From positions 399,957 through 463,956 of the forward strand of contig NZ_KK211167.1 of the NCBI RefSeq assembly GCF_000620705.1: a DNA stretch of 64,000 nt, given 5' to 3'. A program made the position numbers and the translations under genes. Below the pieces are notes generated by a model. It did no database searches and was not told where the DNA came from. It saw only the letters and a program-made list of their open reading frames with translations. Source of the stretch: Nocardioides sp. URHA0020. Its GTDB lineage: Bacteria > Actinomycetota > Actinomycetes > Propionibacteriales > Nocardioidaceae. This document shows, piece after piece, positions 44,867 to 52,921 of this stretch (position 1 is the first letter of the stretch; each line of letters starts with the position of its first letter).

Positions 44867-45469
44867 TCACCCGAGGGCGAGCTGGAGCGCGATGAGCAGC
44901 ATCACGACCCCGATCAGCACGTCGAGCACCTGCCACGCGCGCGGCCGGGCCAGGACCGGACTGGCGAAGCGGGCGCCGAAGCCCAGACCGCAGAACCACA
45001 GGATGCTCGCCGTGGCCGCGCCCGCCGCGAACCACCAGCGACCCGTCGAGCCCTCGTGGTTGGCGATGGTGCCGAGCAGGAGCACAGTGTCCAGGTAGAC
45101 GTGCGGGTTGAGCCACGTGAGAGCGACGGCGCGTACGGCGACGCCGCGCCGGCTCGCCGTCGTCGTCTCGGCGGCGCGCAGCGACTCGGGCGTGCGCGCC
45201 CGCAGCAGCGAGGAGACGCCGTACCAGCCCAGGAAGGCGACGCCGAGCCACCGGACCACGTCGAGCACCCACGGTGCGTGCTCGACGATCCGGCCGATGC
45301 CGCCGACGCCGGCGGCGATCAGCACGACGTCGGACAGCGCGCAGATGGCGACCACCAGGCCGACGTGCTCGCGCGCCAGGCCCTGGCGCAGCACGTAGGC
45401 GTTCTGCGCGCCGATCGCGACGATCAGCGAGAGGCCGGTCAGCAGTCCGGCAGCGGTGGAGTCGAGCAC
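44867..45469 (-). CDS. LysE/ArgO family amino acid exporter
   Basis: 200 aa from GTG 45469. Hydrophobic helices start at GLLTGLSLIVAIGAQNAYVLRQGL (the IGPQN motif reads IGAQN), then FLGWYGVSSLLRAR and AVALTWLNPHVYLDTVLLLGT with the NPH motif typical of LysE/ArgO. It exports basic amino acids such as lysine or arginine. It is divergent from an ArgP/LysG-type regulator, the classical pair. Confidence 0.92.
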   Translation of the reverse strand: MLDSTAAGLLTGLSLIVAIGAQNAYVLRQGLAREHVGLVVAICALSDVVLIAAGVGGIGRIVEHAPWVLDVVRWLGVAFLGWYGVSSLLRARTPESLRAAETTTASRRGVAVRAVALTWLNPHVYLDTVLLLGTIANHEGSTGRWWFAAGAATASILWFCGLGFGARFASPVLARPRAWQVLDVLIGVVMLLIALQLALG

Positions 45470-45496
45470 CGGGCCAACGCTAGGTGGCTCCGTCGA

Positions 45497-45520
45497 TGAA
45501 GACCAACGAATGTTTCTTCA
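45497..45520. promoter_or_regulatory. LysG/ArgP operator candidate
   Basis: TGAAGA-N12-TCTTCA inverted repeat in the 70-bp divergent gap between exporter and regulator genes, in an AT-richer stretch. The spacing suits a LysR-family tetramer site. Confidence 0.5.
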
Positions 45521-45539
45521 AGTCCATTAGCGTGGCTTC

Positions 45540-46415
45540 ATGGACATCGCACCGGCCCAGCTCGCGGCGCTGGTCGCGATCGCCGACCACGGCACCTTCG
45601 ACGCCGCAGCCCGGCACCTGCACGTGACGGCATCGGCCGTCAGCCAGCGGATCCGGGCCCTCGAGTCGGAGGTCGGCCAGGTCGTGCTCCGGCGTACGAC
45701 GCCGTGCCGGCCCACACCCGCCGGCGAGGTGCTGATCCGGCTGGCCCGGCAGAGCCGGCTGCTGCACGACGAGGTCCGCGACGCGCTCTCCCACGGCCAC
45801 GTCGGCATCGTCGACCTCCCGGTCGCGGTCAGCGCCGACTCGCTGGCGACCTGGTTCCGAGCCGCGCTCGTCGACGTCGCGGGCTGGTCCGACGTGGCGC
45901 TCCGGCTGCACGTCGAGGATCAGGGCTACACGGCCGAGCTGCTGCGCAGCGGCGACGTGCTCGCCGCCGTGACCTCGGACCCGACGCCGGTGCAGGGCTG
46001 CTCGATCGAGCTGCTCGGTCACCTGCGCTACGTCCCGGCCGCGACCCCGGCGTTCGTCGAGCGGTGGCGCAGCGGCCGGGGCCTCCGCTGGGCAACGATG
46101 CCGATGGTCGTCTTCAACGAGAAGGACTCCCTCCAGCACGACCTGCTCGCTGCCCGTGGCGTCGAGGTCCCGCCGGTCGCGCACCGGGTGCCGACCTCGG
46201 CGGACTTCCTCGAGGCGGTCTCGCTCGGACTCGGCTGGGGGATGATCCCGCATCCGCAGCTGACCCCGCTCGTCGCGTCGGGCCGGTTGGCACCGCTGGT
46301 GGCGCGGTCGTACGTCGACGTGCCGCTGCACTGGCAGCGCTGGCGCCTGGACTCGCCGGTGCTCGACCGGCTCAGCGACGTCGTACGTCGAGCGGCGCGG
46401 GCCGGGCTGCGCTGA
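45540..46415 (+). CDS. LysR family regulator, ArgP/LysG type
   Basis: 291 aa. The N-terminal HTH (LAALVAIADHGTFDAAARHLHVTASAVSQRIRALE) and the effector domain (PVAVSADSLATWF...QGYTAELLRSGDVLAAVTSD, MIPHPQLTPL) match ArgP/LysG, which activate lysE on sensing basic amino acids. It faces lysE with the inverted repeat at 45497-45520 between them. Its stop is followed by the convergent EamA gene (44-bp overlap). Confidence 0.92.
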   Translation: MDIAPAQLAALVAIADHGTFDAAARHLHVTASAVSQRIRALESEVGQVVLRRTTPCRPTPAGEVLIRLARQSRLLHDEVRDALSHGHVGIVDLPVAVSADSLATWFRAALVDVAGWSDVALRLHVEDQGYTAELLRSGDVLAAVTSDPTPVQGCSIELLGHLRYVPAATPAFVERWRSGRGLRWATMPMVVFNEKDSLQHDLLAARGVEVPPVAHRVPTSADFLEAVSLGLGWGMIPHPQLTPLVASGRLAPLVARSYVDVPLHWQRWRLDSPVLDRLSDVVRRAARAGLR

Positions 46416-47331
46416 CGCCGAGGCGCGCCCGCACGGCGGTGGCGGCACAGGCGATGACGGCGGTGCCGCCGAGCACCGTCGCCCAGGTGAGCGGCTCGTG
46501 CAGCAGCAGCGCGGCCCAGCCGATCGTGAGCACGGGCTGGACCAGCTGCACCTGGCTGACCTGCGTCATCGGGCCGATGCCGAGTCCGCGGTACCAGGCG
46601 AAGAAGCCGAGATACATGCTGACGACGCCGAGGTAGGCGAACGCCAGCCACTCGAGCGGACCGCCGGTCGGTGGCTGCCGGTGGATCGCCAGGCCGGCGG
46701 CGCCGACCATCAGCGGGGACGCGAGCACCAGTGCCCACGACACCGTCTGCCAGGCGCCGAGCTCCCTGGCCAGCAGCCCGCCCTCGGCGTACCCGACCGC
46801 GGCGGCGAGGACGGCACCGAAGAGCAGCAGGTCGGAGCGGTGCAGGCCGCCGAGGCCGCCGCCCTGCAGCGCGGCGAACCCCACCGCGACCACGGCTCCG
46901 ACCGCTGCCATCACCCAGAACCTCGTGGGTGGCCGCTCGTGCCCGCGGACGACCGCCAGCACCGCGGTCGCCGCCGGCAGCAGCGCGATCACGACGGCGG
47001 CGTGGCTGGCCGAGACGGTGGTGAGTGCGTACGACGTGAGCATCGGGAACCCCACGACGACGCCGGCGGCCACGGCCGCGAGCCGACCCCACTGCCGGCC
47101 GTGCGGCAGCCGCGGGCGGGTGAGGACCAGGGCCACTCCAGCGAGCAGCGCCGCGACGACCGCGCGGCCCGACCCGATGAAGAGCGGCGACATCCCGCCG
47201 TCCACCGCGACCCGGGTGAAGGGCACCGTGAACGAGAACGCGACGACCCCGACCAGTCCCCACCACAGTCCGCTCTGACGTGTGGGTAGCGCCGTCGGCA
47301 GTGAGCGAGTAGCGCTACTGTTGTGACTCAT
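46372..47331 (-). CDS. EamA/DMT family transporter
   Basis: 319 aa. Ten hydrophobic helices in two repeats begin at SGLWWGLVGVVAFSFTVPFTRVAV, with typical GRAVVAALLAG, TVSASHAAVVIALLPAATAVLA, and the second repeat LVQPVLTIGWAALLLHEPLTWATVLGG. These export or import small metabolites. The ATG at 47331 shares the tetramer CATG with the divergent MocR start, so both mRNAs may be leaderless. A TATCGT box 6 bp beyond supports this. The 3' end overlaps the LysR gene by 44 bp. Confidence 0.9.
   Translation of the reverse strand: MSHNSSATRSLPTALPTRQSGLWWGLVGVVAFSFTVPFTRVAVDGGMSPLFIGSGRAVVAALLAGVALVLTRPRLPHGRQWGRLAAVAAGVVVGFPMLTSYALTTVSASHAAVVIALLPAATAVLAVVRGHERPPTRFWVMAAVGAVVAVGFAALQGGGLGGLHRSDLLLFGAVLAAAVGYAEGGLLARELGAWQTVSWALVLASPLMVGAAGLAIHRQPPTGGPLEWLAFAYLGVVSMYLGFFAWYRGLGIGPMTQVSQVQLVQPVLTIGWAALLLHEPLTWATVLGGTAVIACAATAVRARLGVSAARPAPLDVRRR
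47308..47319. promoter_or_regulatory. Perfect palindrome in MocR/EamA divergent region
   Basis: AGTAGCGCTACT, a 12-bp perfect palindrome 11-22 bp upstream of the MocR start and inside the EamA 5' coding region. It is a candidate MocR operator that would control both promoters. Confidence 0.5.
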
Positions 47332-48766
47332 GTCTGACGATAGCAGTGGGCGCCTGGTGGCGGTCCTGCGCCAGTGGATCGCCACCGCGCCCCCCGGTGC
47401 GCGGCTGCCGTCGACCCGTGCCCTCGTGGCCGAGCACGGTGTCAGCCCGGTCACCGTGCAGAAGGCGCTGCGAACACTCGGGGCCCAGGGCATGGTGGAG
47501 AGCCGGCCCGGGGTCGGGACGTTCGTGCGGACCGTCCGCGTGCCGCGCGCCCACGACCACGGCTGGCAGACCGCCGCGCTCGGTGCTCCGCCGCTGCGCG
47601 GCCCCCGGCTCTCGACCGCGCTGCGGACGACGTCGAACGACGTGATCGCCCTGCACTCCGGCTATCCCGACCGGGAGCTGCTCCCGGAGCGCCTGGTCCG
47701 GGCCGCCTTCACCCGGGCCGCCCGCAGCGACGCCGCGGTCAGCAGGCCCCCCGCCGCCGGGCTGCCGGAGCTGCAGGCCTGGTTCGCCGGCGAGCTCGGC
47801 GCGGCCGGCCCCGTCGGGGTGGCGCCGCCGAGCCCCAGCGACGTGATCGTCGTCCCGGGCAGCCAGAGTGGTCTGAGCACGGCGTTCCGTGCCCTGGTCG
47901 GCGCCGGACGCCCGCTCGTGGTCGAGTCCCCGACGTACTGGGGTGCCATCCTCGCCGCCGGCCAGGCCGGCGTGCAGCTGGTGCCGGTGCCCAGCGGACC
48001 GCACGGCCCGGACCCCGACGAGCTCGCCCGCGCCTTCGCCCGCTCGGGTGCCCGCGCCTTCTACGCGCAACCGAGCTTCAGCAACCCGACCGGCGCGCAC
48101 TGGTCGCCGACGCTGGCCGACGCGGTGCTCGACGTCGTCCGGCAGCACGGCGCGTTCCTGATCGAGGACGACTGGGCGCACGACTTCGGCATCACCGCCG
48201 ACCCGGTGCCGATCGCGGCGCGTGACGACAGCGGCCACGTGGTCTACCTGCGCTCGCTCACCAAGAGCATGTCACCGGCCGTCCGGATCGCCGCCGTGAT
48301 CGCCCGTGGCCCGGCCCGCGAGCGGCTGCTCGCCGCGGCCCAGGCGGAGTCGATGTACGTCAGCACGCTGCTGCAGGCGGCGGCGTACGACGTGGTGACC
48401 CAGCCCGGCTGGCGCACCCACGTGACCGGGCTGCGCCAGCAGCTGGCGGCCCGCCGGGACCTGATGGTCCGGGCGCTCGCCGAGCACGTGCCGACGGCGA
48501 GCCTGGACGCCGTACCGGCCGGCGGGCTGAACCTGTGGCTGCGGCTGCCCGACGGCACGGACGTGCTCGCGCTCGCCCGCGGCTGCGAGAGCGCCGGCGT
48601 GGTGGTCGCACCCGGCGACGAGTGGTTCCCGGCGGAGCCGACCGGCGCCTACGTCCGCCTCAACTACGCCGGGCCCGACCCCGGGTCGTTCCCCGAGGCC
48701 GCCCGGATCATCGGCGAGACGCTGGAGACGCTGGAAATGGCGAGTCGGCGCCGGCTCTCAGACTGA
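47330..48766 (+). CDS. MocR family regulator (GntR HTH fused to PLP aminotransferase)
   Basis: 478 aa. The GntR-type winged helix GARLPSTRALVAEHGVSPVTVQKALRTLGAQGMVESRPGVGTFVR is followed by an aspartate-aminotransferase fold with PGSQSGLSTAFRAL, YAQPSFSNPTGAHWS, IEDDWAHDFG and the PLP lysine in RSLTKSMSPAVRIAAVI. It probably senses an amine or vitamin B6 and controls the divergent EamA transporter. Its last codons form the left arm of a large terminator hairpin. Confidence 0.93.
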   Translation: MSDDSSGRLVAVLRQWIATAPPGARLPSTRALVAEHGVSPVTVQKALRTLGAQGMVESRPGVGTFVRTVRVPRAHDHGWQTAALGAPPLRGPRLSTALRTTSNDVIALHSGYPDRELLPERLVRAAFTRAARSDAAVSRPPAAGLPELQAWFAGELGAAGPVGVAPPSPSDVIVVPGSQSGLSTAFRALVGAGRPLVVESPTYWGAILAAGQAGVQLVPVPSGPHGPDPDELARAFARSGARAFYAQPSFSNPTGAHWSPTLADAVLDVVRQHGAFLIEDDWAHDFGITADPVPIAARDDSGHVVYLRSLTKSMSPAVRIAAVIARGPARERLLAAAQAESMYVSTLLQAAAYDVVTQPGWRTHVTGLRQQLAARRDLMVRALAEHVPTASLDAVPAGGLNLWLRLPDGTDVLALARGCESAGVVVAPGDEWFPAEPTGAYVRLNYAGPDPGSFPEAARIIGETLETLEMASRRRLSD

Positions 48767-48788
48767 GCTGAGAGCCGGCGCCGACTCG
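48741..48788. terminator. 21-bp-stem hairpin over the MocR stop codon
   Basis: Perfect 21-bp arms (48741-48761 and 48768-48788) beginning CGAGTCGGCGCCGGC, with a 6-nt loop. The left arm encodes the last residues of the MocR protein and the loop contains part of its TGA stop. It is placed between convergent genes and could act as a bidirectional terminator. Confidence 0.85.
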
Positions 48789-48811
48789 GCGAGGGCTCGG
48801 ATCGACCCGGC

Positions 48812-50668
48812 TCAGAAGGCCGACTCGTCCAGGTCCATGATCGCGAGGTCGACGGTCTCCGCGAGCTGACGCTCGGCGGCGATCTTCGGCAGCACGGTGC
48901 GGGCGAAGTACTGCGCGGCCGCGACCTTGCCCTCGTAGAAGGCCTGGTCCTTGCCCGGGTCGCCGCCGAGCTTGGCGAGCGCGACCTCGGCCTGGCGCAG
49001 CAGCAGCCACGAGCAGACGACGTCGCCGAGCACCATCAGCAGGCGGCTGGTGTTGAGCCCGACCTTGTAGATGTTGCGGGTCTCGTCCTGTGCCGACATC
49101 AGGTCGTTGATCATGTGGCCGACGATCGCCTGGGCGTCGTCGAGGGCCGTCGCGAGCAGCTCGCGCTCGACCTTGAGCCGGCCGTTGCCGGCCTCGCTCG
49201 CGATGAACGCCGAGATCTCCGTGGCCAGGTGGCCGAGGGCGGCGCCCTGGTCCTTGACGATCTTGCGGAAGAAGAAGTCCTGGCCCTGGATCGCGGTGGT
49301 GCCCTCGTAGAGGGTGTCGATCTTGGCGTCGCGGACGTACTGCTCGATCGGGTACTCCTGCAGGAAGCCGGAGCCGCCGAAGGTCTGCAGCGACTCGGTG
49401 CCCAGCAGCGTCCAGGACTTCTCCGAGCCGTAGCCCTTGACGATCGGCAGCAGCAGGTCGTTGACCTTCTCCGCCAGCTCGTCGCGCTCGCCGTTGTGCT
49501 CGGCGATCATGACCTGGTCCTGCCAGGTCGCGGTGTAGAGCACCAGGGCGCGCATCGCCTCGGCGTACGACTTCTGCGTCATCAGCGAGCGGCGTACGTC
49601 GGGGTGGTGGGTGATCGTCACGCGCGGCGCGGTCTTGTCCGCGGACTGCGCGAGGTCGGCGCCCTGCACGCGCTCCTTGGCGAAGTCGAGCGCGTTGAGG
49701 TAGCCGGTCGACAGGGTGGCGATGGCCTTGGTGCCCACCATCATCCGGGCGTTCTCGATGACCTGGAACATCTGCGCGATGCCGTTGTGCACCTCGCCCA
49801 GCAGGTAGCCGACGGCCGGCTCGCCGCCGCCGACGCCCGGGTCGCCGAAGGTGAGCTCGCAGGTGTTGGAGACCTTGATGCCCATCTTGTGCTCGACGTT
49901 GGTGACGTAGGCGCCGTTGCGCTCGCCCAGCTCGCCGGTCTCGAGGTCGACGTGGAACTTCGGCACGATGAAGAGGCTGAGGCCCTTCGTGCCGGGGCCG
50001 CCCGCCCCCTCGACGCCGACCGGGCGGGCCAGCACCATGTGAATGATGTTGTCGCTGAGGTCGCCCTCGGCGGAGGTGATGAAGCGCTTGACGCCCTCGA
50101 TGTTCCAGGTGCCGTCGGGGTTCTGGGTGGCCTTCGCGCGGCCGGCGCCGACGTCGGAGCCCGCGTCGGGCTCGGTCAGCACCATCGTGGTGTTCCAGCC
50201 CCGATCGACGACCAGCTGGGCGATCCTGCGGTCGCGCTCGTTGCCGTTGCGGTAGATGACGCCCGAGAACGCCGGGCCGGCGCCGTACATCCAGATCGCC
50301 GGGTTGGAGCCGAGCACCAGCTCGCCGAGCGCCCAGTTCAGGCTGGACGGTGCCGGGGTGCCGCCGAGCTCCGCCATCGTCCCGAGGCGCCAGTACTCGG
50401 CGTCCATCCAGGCGTGGTAGCTCTTCTTGAACGACTCCGGCAGCGGTGCCGTGTTGGTCGTCGGGTCGAAGACGGGCGGGTTGCGGTCCGCGTCGACGAA
50501 CGACTCGGCGAGCTCCTCGCGGGACAGCCGGTCGACCTCGGACAGGATCTCTCGAGCGGTCTCGGTGTCGACCTCGGCGAACGGGCCGGTGCCCAGGACG
50601 TCGCCGCGGCCGAGGACCTCGAAGAGGTTGAACTCGATGTCGCGGATGTTGCTCTTGTAGTGGCTCAC
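48812..50668 (-). CDS. Acyl-CoA dehydrogenase, FadE5-like
   Basis: 618 aa, longer than the usual 380-400 aa. [20 protein letters not shown] is the hallmark N-terminus of the FadE5 group. [16 protein letters not shown] and [16 protein letters not shown] form the FAD/acyl-CoA site, followed by [15 protein letters not shown] and [16 protein letters not shown] (region of the catalytic Glu). A helical extension of about 150 residues ends the protein. It begins beta-oxidation of acyl-CoAs with a broad chain range. The promoter region carries two TACTN4AGTA sites. Confidence 0.92.
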   Translation of the reverse strand: MSHYKSNIRDIEFNLFEVLGRGDVLGTGPFAEVDTETAREILSEVDRLSREELAESFVDADRNPPVFDPTTNTAPLPESFKKSYHAWMDAEYWRLGTMAELGGTPAPSSLNWALGELVLGSNPAIWMYGAGPAFSGVIYRNGNERDRRIAQLVVDRGWNTTMVLTEPDAGSDVGAGRAKATQNPDGTWNIEGVKRFITSAEGDLSDNIIHMVLARPVGVEGAGGPGTKGLSLFIVPKFHVDLETGELGERNGAYVTNVEHKMGIKVSNTCELTFGDPGVGGGEPAVGYLLGEVHNGIAQMFQVIENARMMVGTKAIATLSTGYLNALDFAKERVQGADLAQSADKTAPRVTITHHPDVRRSLMTQKSYAEAMRALVLYTATWQDQVMIAEHNGERDELAEKVNDLLLPIVKGYGSEKSWTLLGTESLQTFGGSGFLQEYPIEQYVRDAKIDTLYEGTTAIQGQDFFFRKIVKDQGAALGHLATEISAFIASEAGNGRLKVERELLATALDDAQAIVGHMINDLMSAQDETRNIYKVGLNTSRLLMVLGDVVCSWLLLRQAEVALAKLGGDPGKDQAFYEGKVAAAQYFARTVLPKIAAERQLAETVDLAIMDLDESAF

Positions 50669-50688
50669 GGCCCCACCTTCGCGCTTGA

Positions 50689-50726
50689 TACTCGTCAGTA
50701 ACCCTCAGAATACGTACTGGCCAGTA
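50689..50726. promoter_or_regulatory. Tandem TACTN4AGTA operator, upstream of FadE5-like gene
   Basis: TACTCGTCAGTA (50689-50700) and the perfect palindrome TACTGGCCAGTA (50715-50726) are 26 bp apart centre to centre, and both are followed by ACC. They lie 21-58 bp upstream of the acyl-CoA dehydrogenase start. The symmetry fits a TetR-family fatty-acid repressor. The regulator is not identified. Confidence 0.6.
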
Positions 50727-50810
50727 ACCTTGCAACACGGGGGTCCCGAACTCTGGGGACTAGACACCAAGGTCGAGTGAACAAGTCGACACATCTGACA
50801 CACTGGACGC

Positions 50811-51269
50811 ATGCGAGTTTCCGCCAAGTCCGACTACGCCCTGCGTGCGCTGATCGAGATGGCCACGCGGGCCGACGGCAGGGCCGTGAGCGCGGAGGAG
50901 CTAGGTCGGCTCCAGGAGATCCCGCACGGTTTCCTCCAGGCGATCCTGGCCGACCTGCGCCGGGCGGGCGTCGTGATGTCGCAGCGCGGCCAGTCCGGCG
51001 GCTGGCGGATGGGTCGGCCGGCCGCGGAGGTCTCGGTGGCCGACGTGATCCGTGCCGTCGACGGGCCGCTCGTCTCCGTCTACGGGCTGCGGCCCGAGGC
51101 GGTCACCTACAACGAGGCGGCCGACGTGCTGCAGCACGTGTGGATCGCCGCCCGTCGCTCGCTGCGCGACGTCTTCGAGCGGGTCTCGATCCAGGACCTC
51201 GCCGACCGCAAGCTCCCCGAGGCGGTCACCTCGCTGTCGGCCGACGAGGACGCCTGGCAGCCGCACTGA
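50811..51269 (+). CDS. Rrf2 family transcriptional regulator (no Fe-S cysteines)
   Basis: 152 aa. MRVSAKSDYALRALIEMA and SAEELGRLQEIPHGFLQAILADLRRAGVVMSQRGQSGGWRM are the Rrf2 winged helix, with PAAEVSVADVIRAVDGPL after it. The whole protein lacks cysteine, so it cannot hold the 2Fe-2S cluster of IscR/NsrR. It resembles CymR-type members. It is divergent from the FadE5-like gene and shares its intergenic region. Confidence 0.9.
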   Translation: MRVSAKSDYALRALIEMATRADGRAVSAEELGRLQEIPHGFLQAILADLRRAGVVMSQRGQSGGWRMGRPAAEVSVADVIRAVDGPLVSVYGLRPEAVTYNEAADVLQHVWIAARRSLRDVFERVSIQDLADRKLPEAVTSLSADEDAWQPH

Positions 51270-51318
51270 GCCGCACCGAGCCGCACCGGGCCGCCCGCGA
51301 TGCGGTGCCTGGCGAGAC

Positions 51319-51332
51319 TAGAACGTGTTCCA
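51319..51332. promoter_or_regulatory. KstR-type operator (TNNAACNNGTTNNA), second site
   Basis: TAGAACGTGTTCCA matches all fixed positions of the KstR consensus and is otherwise nearly palindromic. It is centred about 28 bp upstream of the ATG at 51354. Confidence 0.7.
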
Positions 51333-51353
51333 CTTCACGCCTAGGATGCGGCC

Positions 51354-51827
51354 ATGATCACCTCCGACGCCATCACGTGGAACGCGCCGAACGACGACCA
51401 CCCGGCGCGCGCCGCCTCGCAGCGGTCGTACTCCGCCGTCGCGAAGGGCGATCTCGCCGAGTGGCTGACCGTGTACGCCGAGGACGCGGTGCTCGAGGAC
51501 CCGGTCGGCCCGTCGATGTTCGATCCCGAGGGCCGCGGTCACCACGGGCACGAGGGGATCTCGGCCTTCTGGAGGCTGGCGATCGAGCCGATCGACATCT
51601 TCGAGTTCGACATCTGCGAGTCCTTCGCCAACCCGGGCAGCAACACCTGCGCCAACATCGGCCGGATCAAGACGTCCTTCGCGGACGGCAGCTACACGAT
51701 CACCGAGCTGATCATGGTCTACGTCGTCCACGACGACGGCAGGGTCGCCTCGATGAAGGCCTTCTGGGAGCCCGAGCGGACGATGGCGAGCTTCACGAAG
51801 CCGAGCTCGACCACTGCCGCAGGGTGA
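51354..51827 (+). CDS. NTF2/SnoaL-like protein, ketosteroid-isomerase-type fold
   Basis: 157 aa. SQRSYSAVAKGDLAEWLTVYAEDAVLEDPVGPS and the C-terminal YTITELIMVYVVHDDGRVASMKAFWE match the cone-shaped NTF2-like fold of steroid delta-isomerases, with an Asp/Glu-rich pocket. Whether the catalytic Tyr/Asp pair is conserved cannot be settled by eye. The KstR-type operator upstream suggests a steroid-catabolic role. The last 35 bp overlap the convergent TetR gene. Confidence 0.78.
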   Translation: MITSDAITWNAPNDDHPARAASQRSYSAVAKGDLAEWLTVYAEDAVLEDPVGPSMFDPEGRGHHGHEGISAFWRLAIEPIDIFEFDICESFANPGSNTCANIGRIKTSFADGSYTITELIMVYVVHDDGRVASMKAFWEPERTMASFTKPSSTTAAG

Positions 51828-52368
51828 GGTCGAGGGCGTCGAGGATCCGGGCCCAGCTCTCCTCGCTCGCCGGCGCGCTGTGCTCGAAGCTGCCGCCGAC
51901 CTCGAGCGCGGTGAACCCGTGGACGACGCTGCCGATCAGGCGCACGGCGTGCACGGCGTACGCCTCGTCGAGCGGGTAGCCGCGCAGGACCGAGCGGGTG
52001 AGGGTGGCGTGCCGGCGGGCCGCCGGGACCGCGACCGAGTCCGCCGCCAGCCGCAGGCGCGTGGCGGCGTACCTGCCGGGGTGCCGGCCCGCATAGTCGC
52101 GGTACGCCGAGGCCAGCGCGACCAGGGCGTCCTTGCCCGACCGACCGGCGACGGCCTCCCCGGCCAGGTCGGCCAGCTCGTCCAGCGCCAGGCGGGCGAT
52201 GCCCTCCTGGAGGCCGGTGGCACCGTCCACGTGGGAGTAGAGGCTGGCCGTGCGGACGCCGAAGGCGCGGGCGAGCGCCGACACGGTGACCGCCTCGAGC
52301 CCGACCTCGTCGGCCAGCTCGGCGCCGGCCCGGACGACCCGTTCGCTGGTGAGACCTGCTCGTGGCAC
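51793..52368 (-). CDS. TetR family regulator (WHG-type C-terminal domain)
   Basis: 191 aa. HTH VVRAGAELADEVGLEAVTVSALARAFGVRTASLYSHVDGATGLQEGIARLAL, then the C-terminal domain with RLIGSVVHGFTALEVGGSFEH, typical of the TetR_C_33/WHG group. The divergent gap towards the FBP-domain gene carries a TAGTG...CACTA operator-like site. The ligand is unknown. It is not the KstR protein itself by sequence memory. Confidence 0.9.
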   Translation of the reverse strand: MPRAGLTSERVVRAGAELADEVGLEAVTVSALARAFGVRTASLYSHVDGATGLQEGIARLALDELADLAGEAVAGRSGKDALVALASAYRDYAGRHPGRYAATRLRLAADSVAVPAARRHATLTRSVLRGYPLDEAYAVHAVRLIGSVVHGFTALEVGGSFEHSAPASEESWARILDALDLTLRQWSSSAS

Positions 52369-52386
52369 CGTTCCCCCTGCATCCAG

Positions 52387-52407
52387 TAGTGATTTGCCTA
52401 AACACTA
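52387..52407. promoter_or_regulatory. TetR operator candidate
   Basis: TAGTG-N11-CACTA inverted repeat, AT-rich centre, 19 bp upstream of the TetR start and 23 bp upstream of the FBP-domain gene start. It probably controls both. Confidence 0.55.
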
Positions 52408-52429
52408 TAGGCGACCTACCGTCGGGCAG

Positions 52430-52921
52430 GTGGAAGCCCTGCTCGAGCCCGAGATCCGCGCCTCCTTCGTGAACTGCACGAAGGGCGAGGCGCGTCGCCT
52501 GAACCTGCCCCGCGACCTGACCGAGCAGCCGTGGTCGGACCTGGACTACCTCGGCTGGCGCGACCCGCAGGCGCCGGCCCGCGGCTACCTGGTGGCCGAG
52601 CACGGCGGCCGCCTCTGCGGTGTCGTGCTCCGTGCTCCGCAGGCCGGCACGGCCCGACGGTCGAGCATGTGCTCGCTGTGCCTCACCGTCCGCTCCGGCG
52701 GGGTGTCGCTGATGGTGGCGCCCCGTGCGGGACGGGGCGCTCAGCAGGGTCACTCCGTCGGCACCTACATGTGCGCGGACCTGACCTGCTCGCTCGTCGT
52801 GCGCGGGAAGGCCGCCACGTCCGGTCCGGTCGTCCACGAGACCCTGACGACCGAGCAGCGGGTGGCGCGGCTGACGTCGAACCTCGACGAGTTCCTGGCG
52901 CGGGTGCTCCGCCCGGCCTGA
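52430..52921 (+). CDS. FBP-domain (FusB-like treble-clef zinc finger) protein
   Basis: 163 aa from GTG. CSLC and CADLTC form a four-Cys treble-clef zinc site, as in FusB/FBP proteins that bind elongation factor G and rescue ribosomes from fusidic acid. MVAPRAGRGAQQGHSVGTYMCAD is the characteristic loop. The N-terminal helical part is shorter than in FusB. It faces the TetR gene and so may be inducible. EF-G binding is inferred from the family only. Confidence 0.82.
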   Translation: MEALLEPEIRASFVNCTKGEARRLNLPRDLTEQPWSDLDYLGWRDPQAPARGYLVAEHGGRLCGVVLRAPQAGTARRSSMCSLCLTVRSGGVSLMVAPRAGRGAQQGHSVGTYMCADLTCSLVVRGKAATSGPVVHETLTTEQRVARLTSNLDEFLARVLRPA

